Below are positions 6,864 through 12,927 of a stretch of DNA of 12,927 nt, one piece after another. The stretch covers positions 1 through 12,927 of the forward strand of contig CAMPHL010000020.1 in assembly GCA_946885905.1 (NCBI GenBank), in the 5' to 3' direction. The stretch is from an uncultured Pseudomonadota bacterium. Its GTDB lineage: Bacteria > Pseudomonadota > Gammaproteobacteria > Burkholderiales > Usitatibacteraceae. The notes beneath the pieces are model-generated. The model did no database searches and had not been told where the DNA came from. It saw only the letters and a program-made list of their open reading frames with translations. How positions within the stretch are numbered: position 1 is the stretch's first letter; each line of letters begins with the position of its first letter. Made by a program: the position numbers and the translations under genes.

Positions 6864-9047
6864 ATGAAGAGCGTAGCCCTTCCGCGCGAAGCGATCCAGA
6901 TCGAGGACCGCTGGTACGAGCTGGCAACCTCGTCGCGCACGGGGGAGCCGGCGCGCGTGCTCAAGCATGGCGAGAGCTTCGCGCTCCTCGATCGCTACGG
7001 CGACGTGCCCCGCGTGGGCAGCGGCGAGCACGGCCTCTACCACCAGGGAACGCGCTTCCTGTCGTGCTACGAGCTGCGCGTGGAAGGCCACCGGCCCATC
7101 CTGCTCAACTCCAGCGTCCGCCGCGACAACGCGGTCCTCGGCGTGGATGCCACCAACCCGGACCTGCTGCGCGAGGGCGAGCCGGACCTGCTCAAGGGCG
7201 CCGTGCACCTGTCGCGGACGCGATCGCTCTGGCAGGCGCAATGCCACGAGCGCATCGAGGCCACGAACTTCGGCCTGGAGGCGACGCGGCTTCGGTTCAC
7301 GGTCGACTTCGCCGCCGACTTCGTCGACATTTTCGAGGTGCGCGGCTTCACGCGCGAGCGTCGCGGCGTGCTGCACGAGCCGCAGGCGCGCGGCGACCGC
7401 GTCGTGCTTTCCTACACCGGCCTGGACGGCATCACCCGGCGCACCGAGATCGCCTGGTCGCCCGCGCCGCGCGTCCTCTCGGCCGACACCGCCGAATTCG
7501 ACGTGCGTCTCGCCCCGGGCGAGCGCTTCGAGCTCGAGACGCGCATCGCCTGCGACCCCGATCCTGCGGCGGCTGCGGTGGGCTATGGACAGGCGCTCGC
7601 GCAGGTCGAGGACGAATTGCGCGCGGAGCGCGAGCGGCGCGCCTCGGTGAGAAGCCCGAACGAACAGTTCAACGCGTGGATCGAGCGCTCGGGCGCCGAC
7701 CTCGCGATGCTTACCGCGGGCAATCCGGAGAAGGGCTATCCCTACGCGGGCGTGCCCTGGTACAGCGTGCCCTTCGGTCGCGACGGCATTCTCACCGCGA
7801 TGCAGTACCTGTGGGTCGATCCCGGCATGGCGCGGGGCGTGCTGCAGTTCCTCGCCGAGACCCAGGCCGCGGTAGGGCGCGAGGACCAGGATGCGGAGCC
7901 CGGCAAGATCGTGCACGAGCTGCGCAAGGGCGAGCTCGCCGCGCTGGGCGAGATTCCGTTCGGCCGCTACTACGGCACGATCGACGCAACGCCGCTGTTC
8001 GTGGCGCTCGCGGGCGAGTACTACCAGCGTACCGGCGACATCGACACGGTGCGTGGCCTCTGGCCCGCCATCGAGAGGGCGCTCGCATGGATCGACGGGC
8101 CCGGCGATCCCGATGGCGACGGCTACGTCGAGTACCAGCGCAGGAGCGCCAACGGCCTGCTCAACCAGGGGTGGAAGGACTCGGACGACTCGGTCTTCCA
8201 TGCCGACGGGACCCTCGCCGAGGGCGCGATCGCGCTCGCCGAGGTGCAAGGCTACGTCTACCTCGCCAAGAAGCACGCCTCCCGCCTCGCCGATGCAATG
8301 GGCGATGCCGGCAGCGCGCGCGTGCTGGTGGCGCAAGCCCAGTCGCTGCGTGCGCGCTTCGAGCGCGATTTCTGGTGCGAGGAGCTCGGGACCTACGCCC
8401 TGGCGCTCGACGGCGCCAAGCGCCCCTGCCGCGTGCGCACCTCGAACGCGGGCCACGTGCTCTGGAGCGGACTGCCCTCGGCCGAGCGCGGCGCGCGCGT
8501 GGGCGCCACACTCCTCGGCGCGCATTCGTTCTCGGGATGGGGCGTGCGCACGGTGGCCGAAGGCGAGGCGCGGTACAACCCGATGTCGTACCACAACGGA
8601 AGCATCTGGCCGCACGACAACGCGATCGCCGCGATGGGCCTCGCGCGCTACGGCATGAAGGCCGGTGCCGTCGTGATCGCCGAGGCGCTCTACGAGGCGA
8701 GCCTGTTCATGGACTTGAATCGCCTGCCGGAGCTCTTCTGCGGGTTCCCGCGCCGCAGCCGCGGCGAGGCGCCGACCCTCTATCCCGTCGCATGCTCGCC
8801 CCAGGCGTGGGCGAGCGCCACGCCTTTCTACCTGCTCAAGGCGTGCCTGGGGCTTTCGTTCCGCGCCGACGCGCCGCGCATCCGCTTCCTCCACCCGCAA
8901 CTGCCGCGCTTCCTCGGCCGGCTCCAGCTCTCGGGGCTCGCGGTCGCGGACTCGGTGGTGGACGTGCACCTCGAGCGCCACGGCGAGGAAGTCGGCGTGA
9001 AAGTCGTGCGCAGCAGCGGAGACGCCCAGGTCTCGGTCGTGCTCTGA
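6864..9047 (+). CDS. Amylo-alpha-1,6-glucosidase / glycogen-debranching-like enzyme
   Basis: A 727-residue protein. Residues about 30-260 match the N-terminal beta-rich glycogen-debranching domain (GLYHQGTRFLSCYEL, LLNSSVRRDN, DLLKGAVHLSRTRSLW). Residues about 265-715 form an (alpha/alpha)6-barrel glucosidase domain with WYSVPFGRDGILTAMQ near 299-314, YYGTIDATPLF near 369-379, GLLNQGWKDSDDSVF near 431-445 (the acidic residues after GWK are candidate catalytic residues) and YHNGSIWPHDNA near 575. No signal peptide is seen, so it probably acts in the cytoplasm on alpha-1,6-branched glucan. It differs from GlgX, which is a GH13 enzyme. It starts 4 bases after the GT4 stop with little Shine-Dalgarno, consistent with coupling. 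GT4 plus this type of glucosidase is a pairing I recall from other bacteria, but I know no settled function for it. Confidence 0.9.
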   Translation: MKSVALPREAIQIEDRWYELATSSRTGEPARVLKHGESFALLDRYGDVPRVGSGEHGLYHQGTRFLSCYELRVEGHRPILLNSSVRRDNAVLGVDATNPDLLREGEPDLLKGAVHLSRTRSLWQAQCHERIEATNFGLEATRLRFTVDFAADFVDIFEVRGFTRERRGVLHEPQARGDRVVLSYTGLDGITRRTEIAWSPAPRVLSADTAEFDVRLAPGERFELETRIACDPDPAAAAVGYGQALAQVEDELRAERERRASVRSPNEQFNAWIERSGADLAMLTAGNPEKGYPYAGVPWYSVPFGRDGILTAMQYLWVDPGMARGVLQFLAETQAAVGREDQDAEPGKIVHELRKGELAALGEIPFGRYYGTIDATPLFVALAGEYYQRTGDIDTVRGLWPAIERALAWIDGPGDPDGDGYVEYQRRSANGLLNQGWKDSDDSVFHADGTLAEGAIALAEVQGYVYLAKKHASRLADAMGDAGSARVLVAQAQSLRARFERDFWCEELGTYALALDGAKRPCRVRTSNAGHVLWSGLPSAERGARVGATLLGAHSFSGWGVRTVAEGEARYNPMSYHNGSIWPHDNAIAAMGLARYGMKAGAVVIAEALYEASLFMDLNRLPELFCGFPRRSRGEAPTLYPVACSPQAWASATPFYLLKACLGLSFRADAPRIRFLHPQLPRFLGRLQLSGLAVADSVVDVHLERHGEEVGVKVVRSSGDAQVSVVL

Positions 9048-9061
9048 GGAAGCCTCCGGGC

Positions 9062-9080
9062 GAGGGCTAGAATAGCCCTC
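9062..9080. repeat. Inverted repeat with 3-base loop between the debranching enzyme and terC genes
   Basis: GAGGGCTA (9062-9069), GAA, TAGCCCTC (9073-9080) is a perfect 8-bp inverted repeat 14 bases after the debranching-enzyme stop and 19 bases before the next ATG. No T-run follows. It could end the upstream transcript, be an operator, or form a 5' stem in the terC mRNA; sequence alone does not decide. Confidence 0.5.
9068..9073 (+). promoter_or_regulatory. Possible -10 element (TAGAAT) for the TerC-family gene
   Basis: TAGAAT lies 26 bases before the ATG, about the same distance as the TAAAAT before fba, and covers the loop of the inverted repeat at 9062-9080. No good -35 is visible at 16-18 bases upstream. 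If it is used, the palindrome overlaps the promoter core. Confidence 0.3.
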
Positions 9081-9099
9081 CGCCACGAAACCTTCCGCA

Positions 9100-9855
9100 A
9101 TGGAATTCTTCGCGTTCGAGTGGATCACCGATCCCGAGATCTGGGCGAGCCTGGTCACGCTGATGGCGCTCGAGATCGTGCTCGGCATCGACAACCTGCT
9201 CTTCATCTCGATCCTCGCCGGACGGCTGCCCGCGCACCAGCAGCCGAAGGCCCGCAAGGTGGGCCTCGCCCTCGCGCTGATCACGCGCCTCATGCTGCTC
9301 GCCACGCTCGCATGGATCGTGGGACTCACGGCGCCCTTCGTCACCATCGGCAAGTTCGGGCTCTCGTGGCGCGACGTGATCCTGATCGCCGGGGGCCTGT
9401 TCCTCCTGTGGAAGGCCACGGTCGAGATCCACGCCGAGGTCGAAGGCGAGGAGGAGGACAAGCGCCCCGCGAAGGCCGGGACCACGTTCCTCGCGATCGT
9501 CACGCAGATCGCGATCATCGACATCGTCTTCTCGCTCGACTCGGTGATCACCGCGGTCGGCATGGCCGACCAGCTCTGGGTGATGGTGGTCGCGGTGATC
9601 GCGGCGGTGCTGGTGATGCTCGCGGCCTCCGATCCGCTCGCCCACTTCATCGAGGCGCACCCGACGGTCAAGATGCTCGCGCTGTCGTTCCTGCTCCTCA
9701 TCGGGCTCGTGCTGATCGCCGACGGCATGCACTACCACATCCCGAAGGGCTATGTGTACGTGGCCCTCGGCTTCTCGGTGATGGTCGAGGCGCTGAACAC
9801 GTGGGTCCGCCGGCGCCGCCGGCTCGCCCGCAAACAGGCCGCGGAAAGGCGCTGA
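9100..9855 (+). CDS. TerC-family integral membrane protein, YgdQ-like
   Basis: A 251-residue inner-membrane protein with about seven hydrophobic segments. It closely follows the E. coli YgdQ pattern: FEWITDP at the N-terminus, EIVLGIDN (E25, D31) in the first helix, GGLFLLWKATVEIH near 98-111, an acidic loop EGEEED near 115-120, the mirrored DIVFSLDS (D141, D147) and HPTVKMLALSFLLLIG near 187-202. The two acidic helix motifs are the hallmark of TerC proteins. Some family members (Alx, MeeF/MeeY) are linked to manganese export and metalation of secreted proteins; the substrate here is inferred at most. It is not a tellurite operon, as no other ter genes are nearby. The 52-base leader is too short for a yybP-ykoY manganese riboswitch. 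No Shine-Dalgarno is obvious. Confidence 0.9.
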   Translation: MEFFAFEWITDPEIWASLVTLMALEIVLGIDNLLFISILAGRLPAHQQPKARKVGLALALITRLMLLATLAWIVGLTAPFVTIGKFGLSWRDVILIAGGLFLLWKATVEIHAEVEGEEEDKRPAKAGTTFLAIVTQIAIIDIVFSLDSVITAVGMADQLWVMVVAVIAAVLVMLAASDPLAHFIEAHPTVKMLALSFLLLIGLVLIADGMHYHIPKGYVYVALGFSVMVEALNTWVRRRRRLARKQAAERR

Positions 9856-9860
9856 CCGCC

Positions 9861-10991
9861 ATGGGCACGCGTATCGATCCCCGCAGCCTCACCCGCGAGC
9901 TCCTCGCCTTCGACACGGTGAACCCGCCCGGCATGGAACGCGCCTGCGCGCGCCACCTCGGAGCCATCCTCGAGGGCGCGGGCTTCCGCACCGAGTACCA
10001 CGAGTACGCCGCAGGGCGCACGAGCCTCATCGCGCGCATCGGCAACGGCGAGGCGAAGCCCATCTGCTTCACCGGCCACATGGACGTGGTGCCGCTCGGC
10101 GCGGCGAAGTGGTCGCACGAGCCCTTCGCCGGCGAGACCGACGGGGACCGCCTGTTCGGCCGCGGGTCGACCGACATGAAGGGCGGCATCGCGGCCTTTG
10201 TCGCCGCCGCCGTCGAGCTCGCGCCGAAGCTTTCGCGCGGCCCGGGACTGGTCCTCGTGATCACCGCCGGGGAGGAAGTAGGTTGCGAGGGCGCGCGTTT
10301 CCTCGCGGACCACAAGCTGCTCGGTCAGGCCGGCGCCATCGTCGTGGCCGAACCCACGGCGAACTACCCGTATGTCGGGCACAAGGGCCTGTGCTGGTTC
10401 GAGATCGAAACGCGGGGCGTGACTGCGCACGGATCCATGCCCGAAGTGGGCGACAACGCGATCCTCAAGATGGCGCGCGTCATCGGCGACCTCGAGCATT
10501 TCCGCTTCCCCGTCGAGGCGCACGCGGTGATGGGCAGGCCCACGCTCAACGTGGGCACGGTGCACGGCGGGCTCAACACCAATTCGGTACCCGACCGCGC
10601 ATGCATCACCGTGGACACCCGCACCGTCCCCGGCATCGAGCACGCGCACCTCTGCAGGTCGCTCGAGTCGCTGCTCGCTCCGCGCGGCGCCCACGTGCGC
10701 AAGACCGTGGACGTGCCCGCGCTCTATACCGAGCCGCAGGAAACCTGGATCCAGGAAGTGTTCGAAGCCAGCACGCCCTTCGTGGGCGAGCGGCCGCAGC
10801 CGCGCACGATCACGTTCTCCACCGACGGCACGGACTTGAAGCGCGGCTTCGGCGGCGCCGTTCCCGCCGTCATCCTGGGACCCGGCGAGCCCTCCCTCGC
10901 CCACCAGACCGACGAGTGGTGCTCGATGAACCGCATGGAGCAGTCGGTCGAGCTCTTCGCGACGCTGATACGGCGCTGGAACGGGATCTAG
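9861..10991 (+). CDS. M20-family metallopeptidase, ArgE/DapE-like
   Basis: A 376-residue cytoplasmic dizinc amidohydrolase. Visible sites are TGHMDVVPLG (H73 metal, D75), GRGSTDMKGG (D105 bridging), AGEEVG (E138 general base, E139), VVAEPT (E164), GVTAHGSMP near 187-194 (H190, lid domain) and SLAHQTDEW (H348). The whole metal and catalytic set is intact, with a lid domain near residues 175-285. It removes an acyl group or peptide-linked residue; acetylornithine deacetylase, succinyl-diaminopimelate desuccinylase and simple dipeptidases share these motifs, so the substrate is left open. The frame extends upstream but ATG at 9861, giving MGTRIDPRSLTRELLAFDTVNPPG, fits the family N-terminus and lies 5 bases after the terC stop, so the two are probably co-transcribed. 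Confidence 0.9.
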   Translation: MGTRIDPRSLTRELLAFDTVNPPGMERACARHLGAILEGAGFRTEYHEYAAGRTSLIARIGNGEAKPICFTGHMDVVPLGAAKWSHEPFAGETDGDRLFGRGSTDMKGGIAAFVAAAVELAPKLSRGPGLVLVITAGEEVGCEGARFLADHKLLGQAGAIVVAEPTANYPYVGHKGLCWFEIETRGVTAHGSMPEVGDNAILKMARVIGDLEHFRFPVEAHAVMGRPTLNVGTVHGGLNTNSVPDRACITVDTRTVPGIEHAHLCRSLESLLAPRGAHVRKTVDVPALYTEPQETWIQEVFEASTPFVGERPQPRTITFSTDGTDLKRGFGGAVPAVILGPGEPSLAHQTDEWCSMNRMEQSVELFATLIRRWNGI

Positions 10992-10996
10992 AGGGA

Positions 10997-11010
10997 TCCC
11001 GAGCCCGGGA
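10997..11010. terminator. Small hairpin in the gap between convergent genes
   Basis: TCCCG (10997-11001), loop AGCC, CGGGA (11006-11010) make a 5-bp stem in the 68-base gap between the M20 peptidase and the convergent TSUP gene. GGGATCCC at 10993-11000 is a competing palindrome. A T-rich but interrupted stretch follows at 11021-11034. A weak terminator is possible; nothing else is recognisable in the gap. Confidence 0.25.
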
Positions 11011-11059
11011 GACGGTCGGTTGATTTGCTCTTTAGGGAAACTCCGAATTCCTGCTCCTC

Positions 11060-11851
11060 CTACACCGATATCGCGACTTTCGCCCCGATCGCCAGCAGGA
11101 AGATCGCGAAGATGTGGCGCAGCGTCGGGCCCTTCAACCGGTGCGCGAGGCGTGCGCCGAAAGGCGCCACCACGATGCTCGCCGCCGAGATCACCACGAA
11201 CGCGGGCACGTAGACGAAGCCCGCGCTCCAGCGCGGCAGTCCTTCGGCGCTCCAGCCCGCGATCGCGTAGCCGATCGCGCCGGCGATCGCGAGGGGAAAA
11301 CCCACGGCGGCCACCGTGCCGATCGCGTGGTGCATGGCCATCCCGCACCAAGTGAGGAACGGCACCCCGACGGCCGCGGCGCCGCCGCCGAAGAGCGCCG
11401 AAGACGCACCGGTGAACAGGCCCATCGCCCCGAGCGCCCCGCGACCAGGCAACCGGCGCCCGGGTTTCGGCCGCCACGGAAAGACCATCTGCGCGGTCAC
11501 GACCACCAGGAACACGAGGAAGAAGGTCTTCAGGAAGCCGGTGGAAAGCCAGCGGGACGCGGCACCGCCCGCGAGCGCGCCGGCGAGCACGCCGGGCACC
11601 ATCGCCCGCACGACATCCCAGTCGACCGCGCCATGGCGATGGTGCGTGCGGAAACTCGCCCAGGAGCCGGCGACGATCGCGGCGAGCGAGGTGCCGATCG
11701 CCATGTGCATCACGTGCGCGGGCGCAATGCCTTGCGCGGCGAACATCAGCGCGAGCGACGAGACGAGGATCGTGCCGCCGCCGATGCCGAGCAGTCCCGC
11801 GAAGAAGCCGGTGGCCGCGCCGATCGCGAGCCAGGCCCCGACCTCAGCCAT
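11060..11851 (-). CDS. TSUP-family (TauE/SafE) membrane permease
   Basis: A 263-residue inner-membrane protein with about eight hydrophobic segments and the two-fold repeat of the TSUP family: GFFAGLLGIGGG near residues 15-26 and the mirrored GLFTGASSALFGGGAAAVGVPFL near 145-167. MHMAIGTSLAAI near 48-59 and MHHAIGTVAAVGFPLA near 173-188 repeat the same helix pattern in the two halves. Family members move sulfite, sulfonates, sulfoacetate or related small anions; no sulfur-metabolism gene stands nearby, so the substrate is unknown. The ATG at 11851 overlaps the EVE gene end by 8 bases; a TTG one codon earlier is a possible alternative. It is last in the minus-strand run from zapA and ends convergent to the M20 peptidase gene. 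Confidence 0.88.
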   Translation of the reverse strand: MAEVGAWLAIGAATGFFAGLLGIGGGTILVSSLALMFAAQGIAPAHVMHMAIGTSLAAIVAGSWASFRTHHRHGAVDWDVVRAMVPGVLAGALAGGAASRWLSTGFLKTFFLVFLVVVTAQMVFPWRPKPGRRLPGRGALGAMGLFTGASSALFGGGAAAVGVPFLTWCGMAMHHAIGTVAAVGFPLAIAGAIGYAIAGWSAEGLPRWSAGFVYVPAFVVISAASIVVAPFGARLAHRLKGPTLRHIFAIFLLAIGAKVAISV

Positions 11852-12305
11852 CAAGGCGCTTGAGGATGAACTTCCATTGCTCCTCCGACACCGGCGTGAT
11901 CGAAAGCCGGTTGCCGCGGCGCAGCGTGAGCATGCTCGACAGCGCCGCGCACGAGCGCATCTCCGCGAGCGGCATGAGGCGGGTCTTGCGGTCGAGCTTC
12001 ACGTCGACGAGCATCCAGCGCGGCGCCTGGCGCGTGGCCTTCGGGTCGTAGTACTCGCCCTTCCTGTCGAACTGCGACTCGTCGGGATACGGCTTGCTGG
12101 CGACCTTGGCGAGCCCCGCGATGCCCGGCTCGGGGCAGCTCGAGTGGTAGAAGAGAACGCCGTCGCCGACGCGCATGTCGTCGCGCATGAAGTTGCGCGC
12201 GGTGTAGTTGCGCACGCCGAACCACGCGGTGGTCTGCCTGGGGGCCTTGACGAGGTCGTCGATCGAGAACTCGTCCGGCTCGGACTTCATCAACCAGAAC
12301 TTCAT
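11844..12305 (-). CDS. EVE-domain protein
   Basis: A 153-residue single-domain protein starting MKFWLMKSEPDEFSIDDL, with FGVRNYTARNFMRDDMRVGDGVLFYHS near residues 29-55 (split motif GVRNY then GD.VLFYHS), GIAGLAKVASKPYPD near 61-75, PRWMLVDV near 93-100 and the C-terminal LRRGNRLSITPVSEEQW. These are the marks of the EVE fold, related to PUA and YTH domains and thymocyte nuclear protein 1, which is linked to binding modified bases in nucleic acid. Specific ligand unknown. The frame stays open to 12461, but the extra 52 residues are encoded by the 6S RNA region and are not EVE-like; ATG at 12305-12303 gives the normal family start. No strong Shine-Dalgarno is visible. The stop overlaps the TSUP start. 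Confidence 0.92.
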   Translation of the reverse strand: MKFWLMKSEPDEFSIDDLVKAPRQTTAWFGVRNYTARNFMRDDMRVGDGVLFYHSSCPEPGIAGLAKVASKPYPDESQFDRKGEYYDPKATRQAPRWMLVDVKLDRKTRLMPLAEMRSCAALSSMLTLRRGNRLSITPVSEEQWKFILKRLDG

Positions 12306-12360
12306 CGAAGCAAGAGGGACTTCCGCGCAAGTGCGCTCAGCCGTGTTCCACTCATCCAAA

Positions 12361-12540
12361 CGGATTTCCTGCGGTGTTCGTCCAAGCTGCACCTCGAACC
12401 ATCGGTTCAAGGCGGTCGCCAACCGGCCACCGCAGGTAAGTCCGACGTGGGACTCGCACAATAGTGACCTTGGCCGGCGTCCAGGGTTACCGCTATCGGT
12501 TCAAAGGATGTAAGCCCGGACGAACACCGCAGGAAACCCT
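12361..12540 (-). ncRNA. ssrS: 6S RNA (regulator of RNA polymerase holoenzyme)
   Basis: 6S RNA mimics an open promoter and binds the housekeeping sigma holoenzyme, notably in stationary phase. The gene lies directly downstream of zapA, the conserved location in many Proteobacteria. Its two ends form a perfect 19-bp closing stem: bases 12518-12536 pair with 12365-12383. Inside, a second helix includes TGGCCGG (12471-12477) with CCGGCCA (12423-12429). The 3' part on the minus strand, CCTTGAACC..GGTTCGAGG followed by the closing stem, matches the E. coli 6S segment CCUUGAACC..GGUUCAAGG at the same place. Estimated length is about 175-180 nt; the exact ends are estimates (5' end near 12536-12540). 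No clear sigma70 promoter is visible in the end of zapA, so processing from a zapA transcript is possible. Confidence 0.9.
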
Positions 12541-12871
12541 AGAACAGATTCTCCTGGTCCGCGGCCAGGGCCGCGTCGAGAGTCTCCTGCATCGCAACGA
12601 TTCTACGCTTTATCGCCGTGTTGTCGACGGCGTGCGAAGAAGCCTTGCCGGGATTCGACACGAGCTCGTGCGCGATGTTCAACGCGGCCATGATCGCGAT
12701 GCGCTCGTTGCCCACGACCTTGCCCGTGTCGCGCACTTCCTTCATGCGGCGATTCAGGTACTCCACCGAGGCCATGAGCGTCTTCTGCTCGCCTTCGGGA
12801 CACGAGACGCGGAACTCGCGTCCCAGCAGGCTGATCGTAACGGCGTTCTTGTCGGCGGCCGCGGCGCTCAT
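12539..12871 (-). CDS. zapA: Cell division protein ZapA
   Basis: A 110-residue cytoplasmic protein that binds FtsZ and promotes bundling of its filaments at the division ring. It shows the family pattern: VTISLLGREFRVSCPEGEQ near residues 11-29, then ASVEYLNRRMKEVRDTGKV near 34-52, ERIAIMAALNIAHEL near 56-70, and a C-terminal coiled-coil-prone helix ending AADQENLF. Length is usual for the family. The ATG overlaps the upstream gene's TGA (ATGA), implying coupled translation. The stop codon lies 3 bases from the first paired base of the 6S RNA closing stem. Confidence 0.94.
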   Translation of the reverse strand: MSAAAADKNAVTISLLGREFRVSCPEGEQKTLMASVEYLNRRMKEVRDTGKVVGNERIAIMAALNIAHELVSNPGKASSHAVDNTAIKRRIVAMQETLDAALAADQENLF

Positions 12872-12927
12872 GACTCGGTCTCGGGAATCTGCTTGAGCAG
12901 GGCTTCGATGCGCGTGCGCGCCGCCGC
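12868..12927 (-). CDS. 3' end of a ZapB-like / TIGR02449-type small coiled-coil protein (partial)
   Basis: Only the last 19 residues and the TGA are in view: AAARTRIEALLKQIPETES. The gene continues past the right edge. Its stop overlaps the zapA start as ATGA. A short coiled-coil protein with a C-terminal R-x-RIEALL-type helix directly before zapA is the usual betaproteobacterial arrangement (TIGR02449/ZapB-like), so identification rests mainly on position and helix pattern, not on a full domain. Confidence 0.5.
   Translation of the reverse strand, partial: AAARTRIEALLKQIPETES

Noticed and set aside
9048..9099. A manganese riboswitch (yybP-ykoY) before the TerC-family gene.
   Set aside because: The leader is only 52 bases and shows a simple 8-bp hairpin, not the multi-helix core of that riboswitch.
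6777..9728. A 983-codon open frame on the minus strand opposite the debranching enzyme and terC genes.
   Set aside because: Its translation has no recognisable domain and the opposite strand carries two clearly conserved genes. In GC-rich DNA, strong third-position GC bias on one strand leaves the antisense frame free of stops.
9120..9860. A 5' extension of the M20 peptidase frame through the terC gene.
   Set aside because: Residues before the ATG at 9861 are out-of-frame terC coding; the M20 fold begins at MGTRIDPRSL.
11316..12464. A 382-codon plus-strand open frame across the TSUP, EVE and 6S RNA genes.
   Set aside because: It is antisense to three well-supported genes and has no family resemblance.
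1..12927. CRISPR arrays, insertion sequences, prophage or toxin-antitoxin genes, tRNAs.
   Set aside because: I saw no spaced direct repeats, transposase motifs, terminal inverted repeats with target duplications, phage genes or tRNA-like cloverleafs; gene content is chromosomal housekeeping.

Overview
This is a GC-rich (roughly two-thirds G+C by eye), densely coded chromosomal stretch that looks like a betaproteobacterium. The support is the layout at the right end, read on the minus strand: a ZapB-like gene end, then zapA, a 6S RNA gene (ssrS) and an EVE-domain gene, a neighbourhood I know from Betaproteobacteria. The fba-purC neighbourhood and the sequence style of fba, purC, zapA and the TIGR02449-like tail fit the same group. 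I cannot name a genus.

Layout, left to right. (1) 1-1584 (+) is the C-terminal part of a PD40/WD40-like beta-propeller protein, probably the sensor half of a winged-helix regulator whose N-terminus lies off the left edge. Its 3' end overlaps, tail to tail, the end of a secreted metallo-beta-lactamase-fold hydrolase (1535-2623, -). A strong hairpin starts directly after the propeller gene's stop codon. (2) 2742-5735 (+) is a metabolic run: class II fructose-bisphosphate aldolase, a second and unrelated class I aldolase, and purC, whose GTG start overlaps the class I aldolase stop. (3) 5789-9047 (+) is a GT4 glycosyltransferase followed 4 bases later by a glycogen-debranching-like amylo-alpha-1,6-glucosidase, which suggests an alpha-glucan module. 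(4) 9100-10991 (+) is a TerC-family membrane protein of the YgdQ type followed by an M20 (ArgE/DapE-like) metallopeptidase. (5) 11060-12927 (-) reads, in transcription order, ZapB-like end, zapA, 6S RNA, EVE protein, TSUP (TauE/SafE) permease, with overlapping start and stop codons at the two protein-protein junctions.

Functionally the window is mostly housekeeping: glycolysis/gluconeogenesis, purine synthesis, glucan metabolism, cell division and global transcription control by 6S RNA. I found no mobile element, CRISPR array, tRNA, rRNA, phage gene or defence island, and I do not see a convincing undescribed system. The items most worth a second look are the side-by-side non-homologous aldolases, the GT4/debranching pair, the 6S RNA directly abutting the zapA stop codon, and the structured leader of the class I aldolase gene. 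No stretch above 300 bases lacks a gene; the largest space between protein genes (12306-12538) is filled mostly by the 6S RNA.
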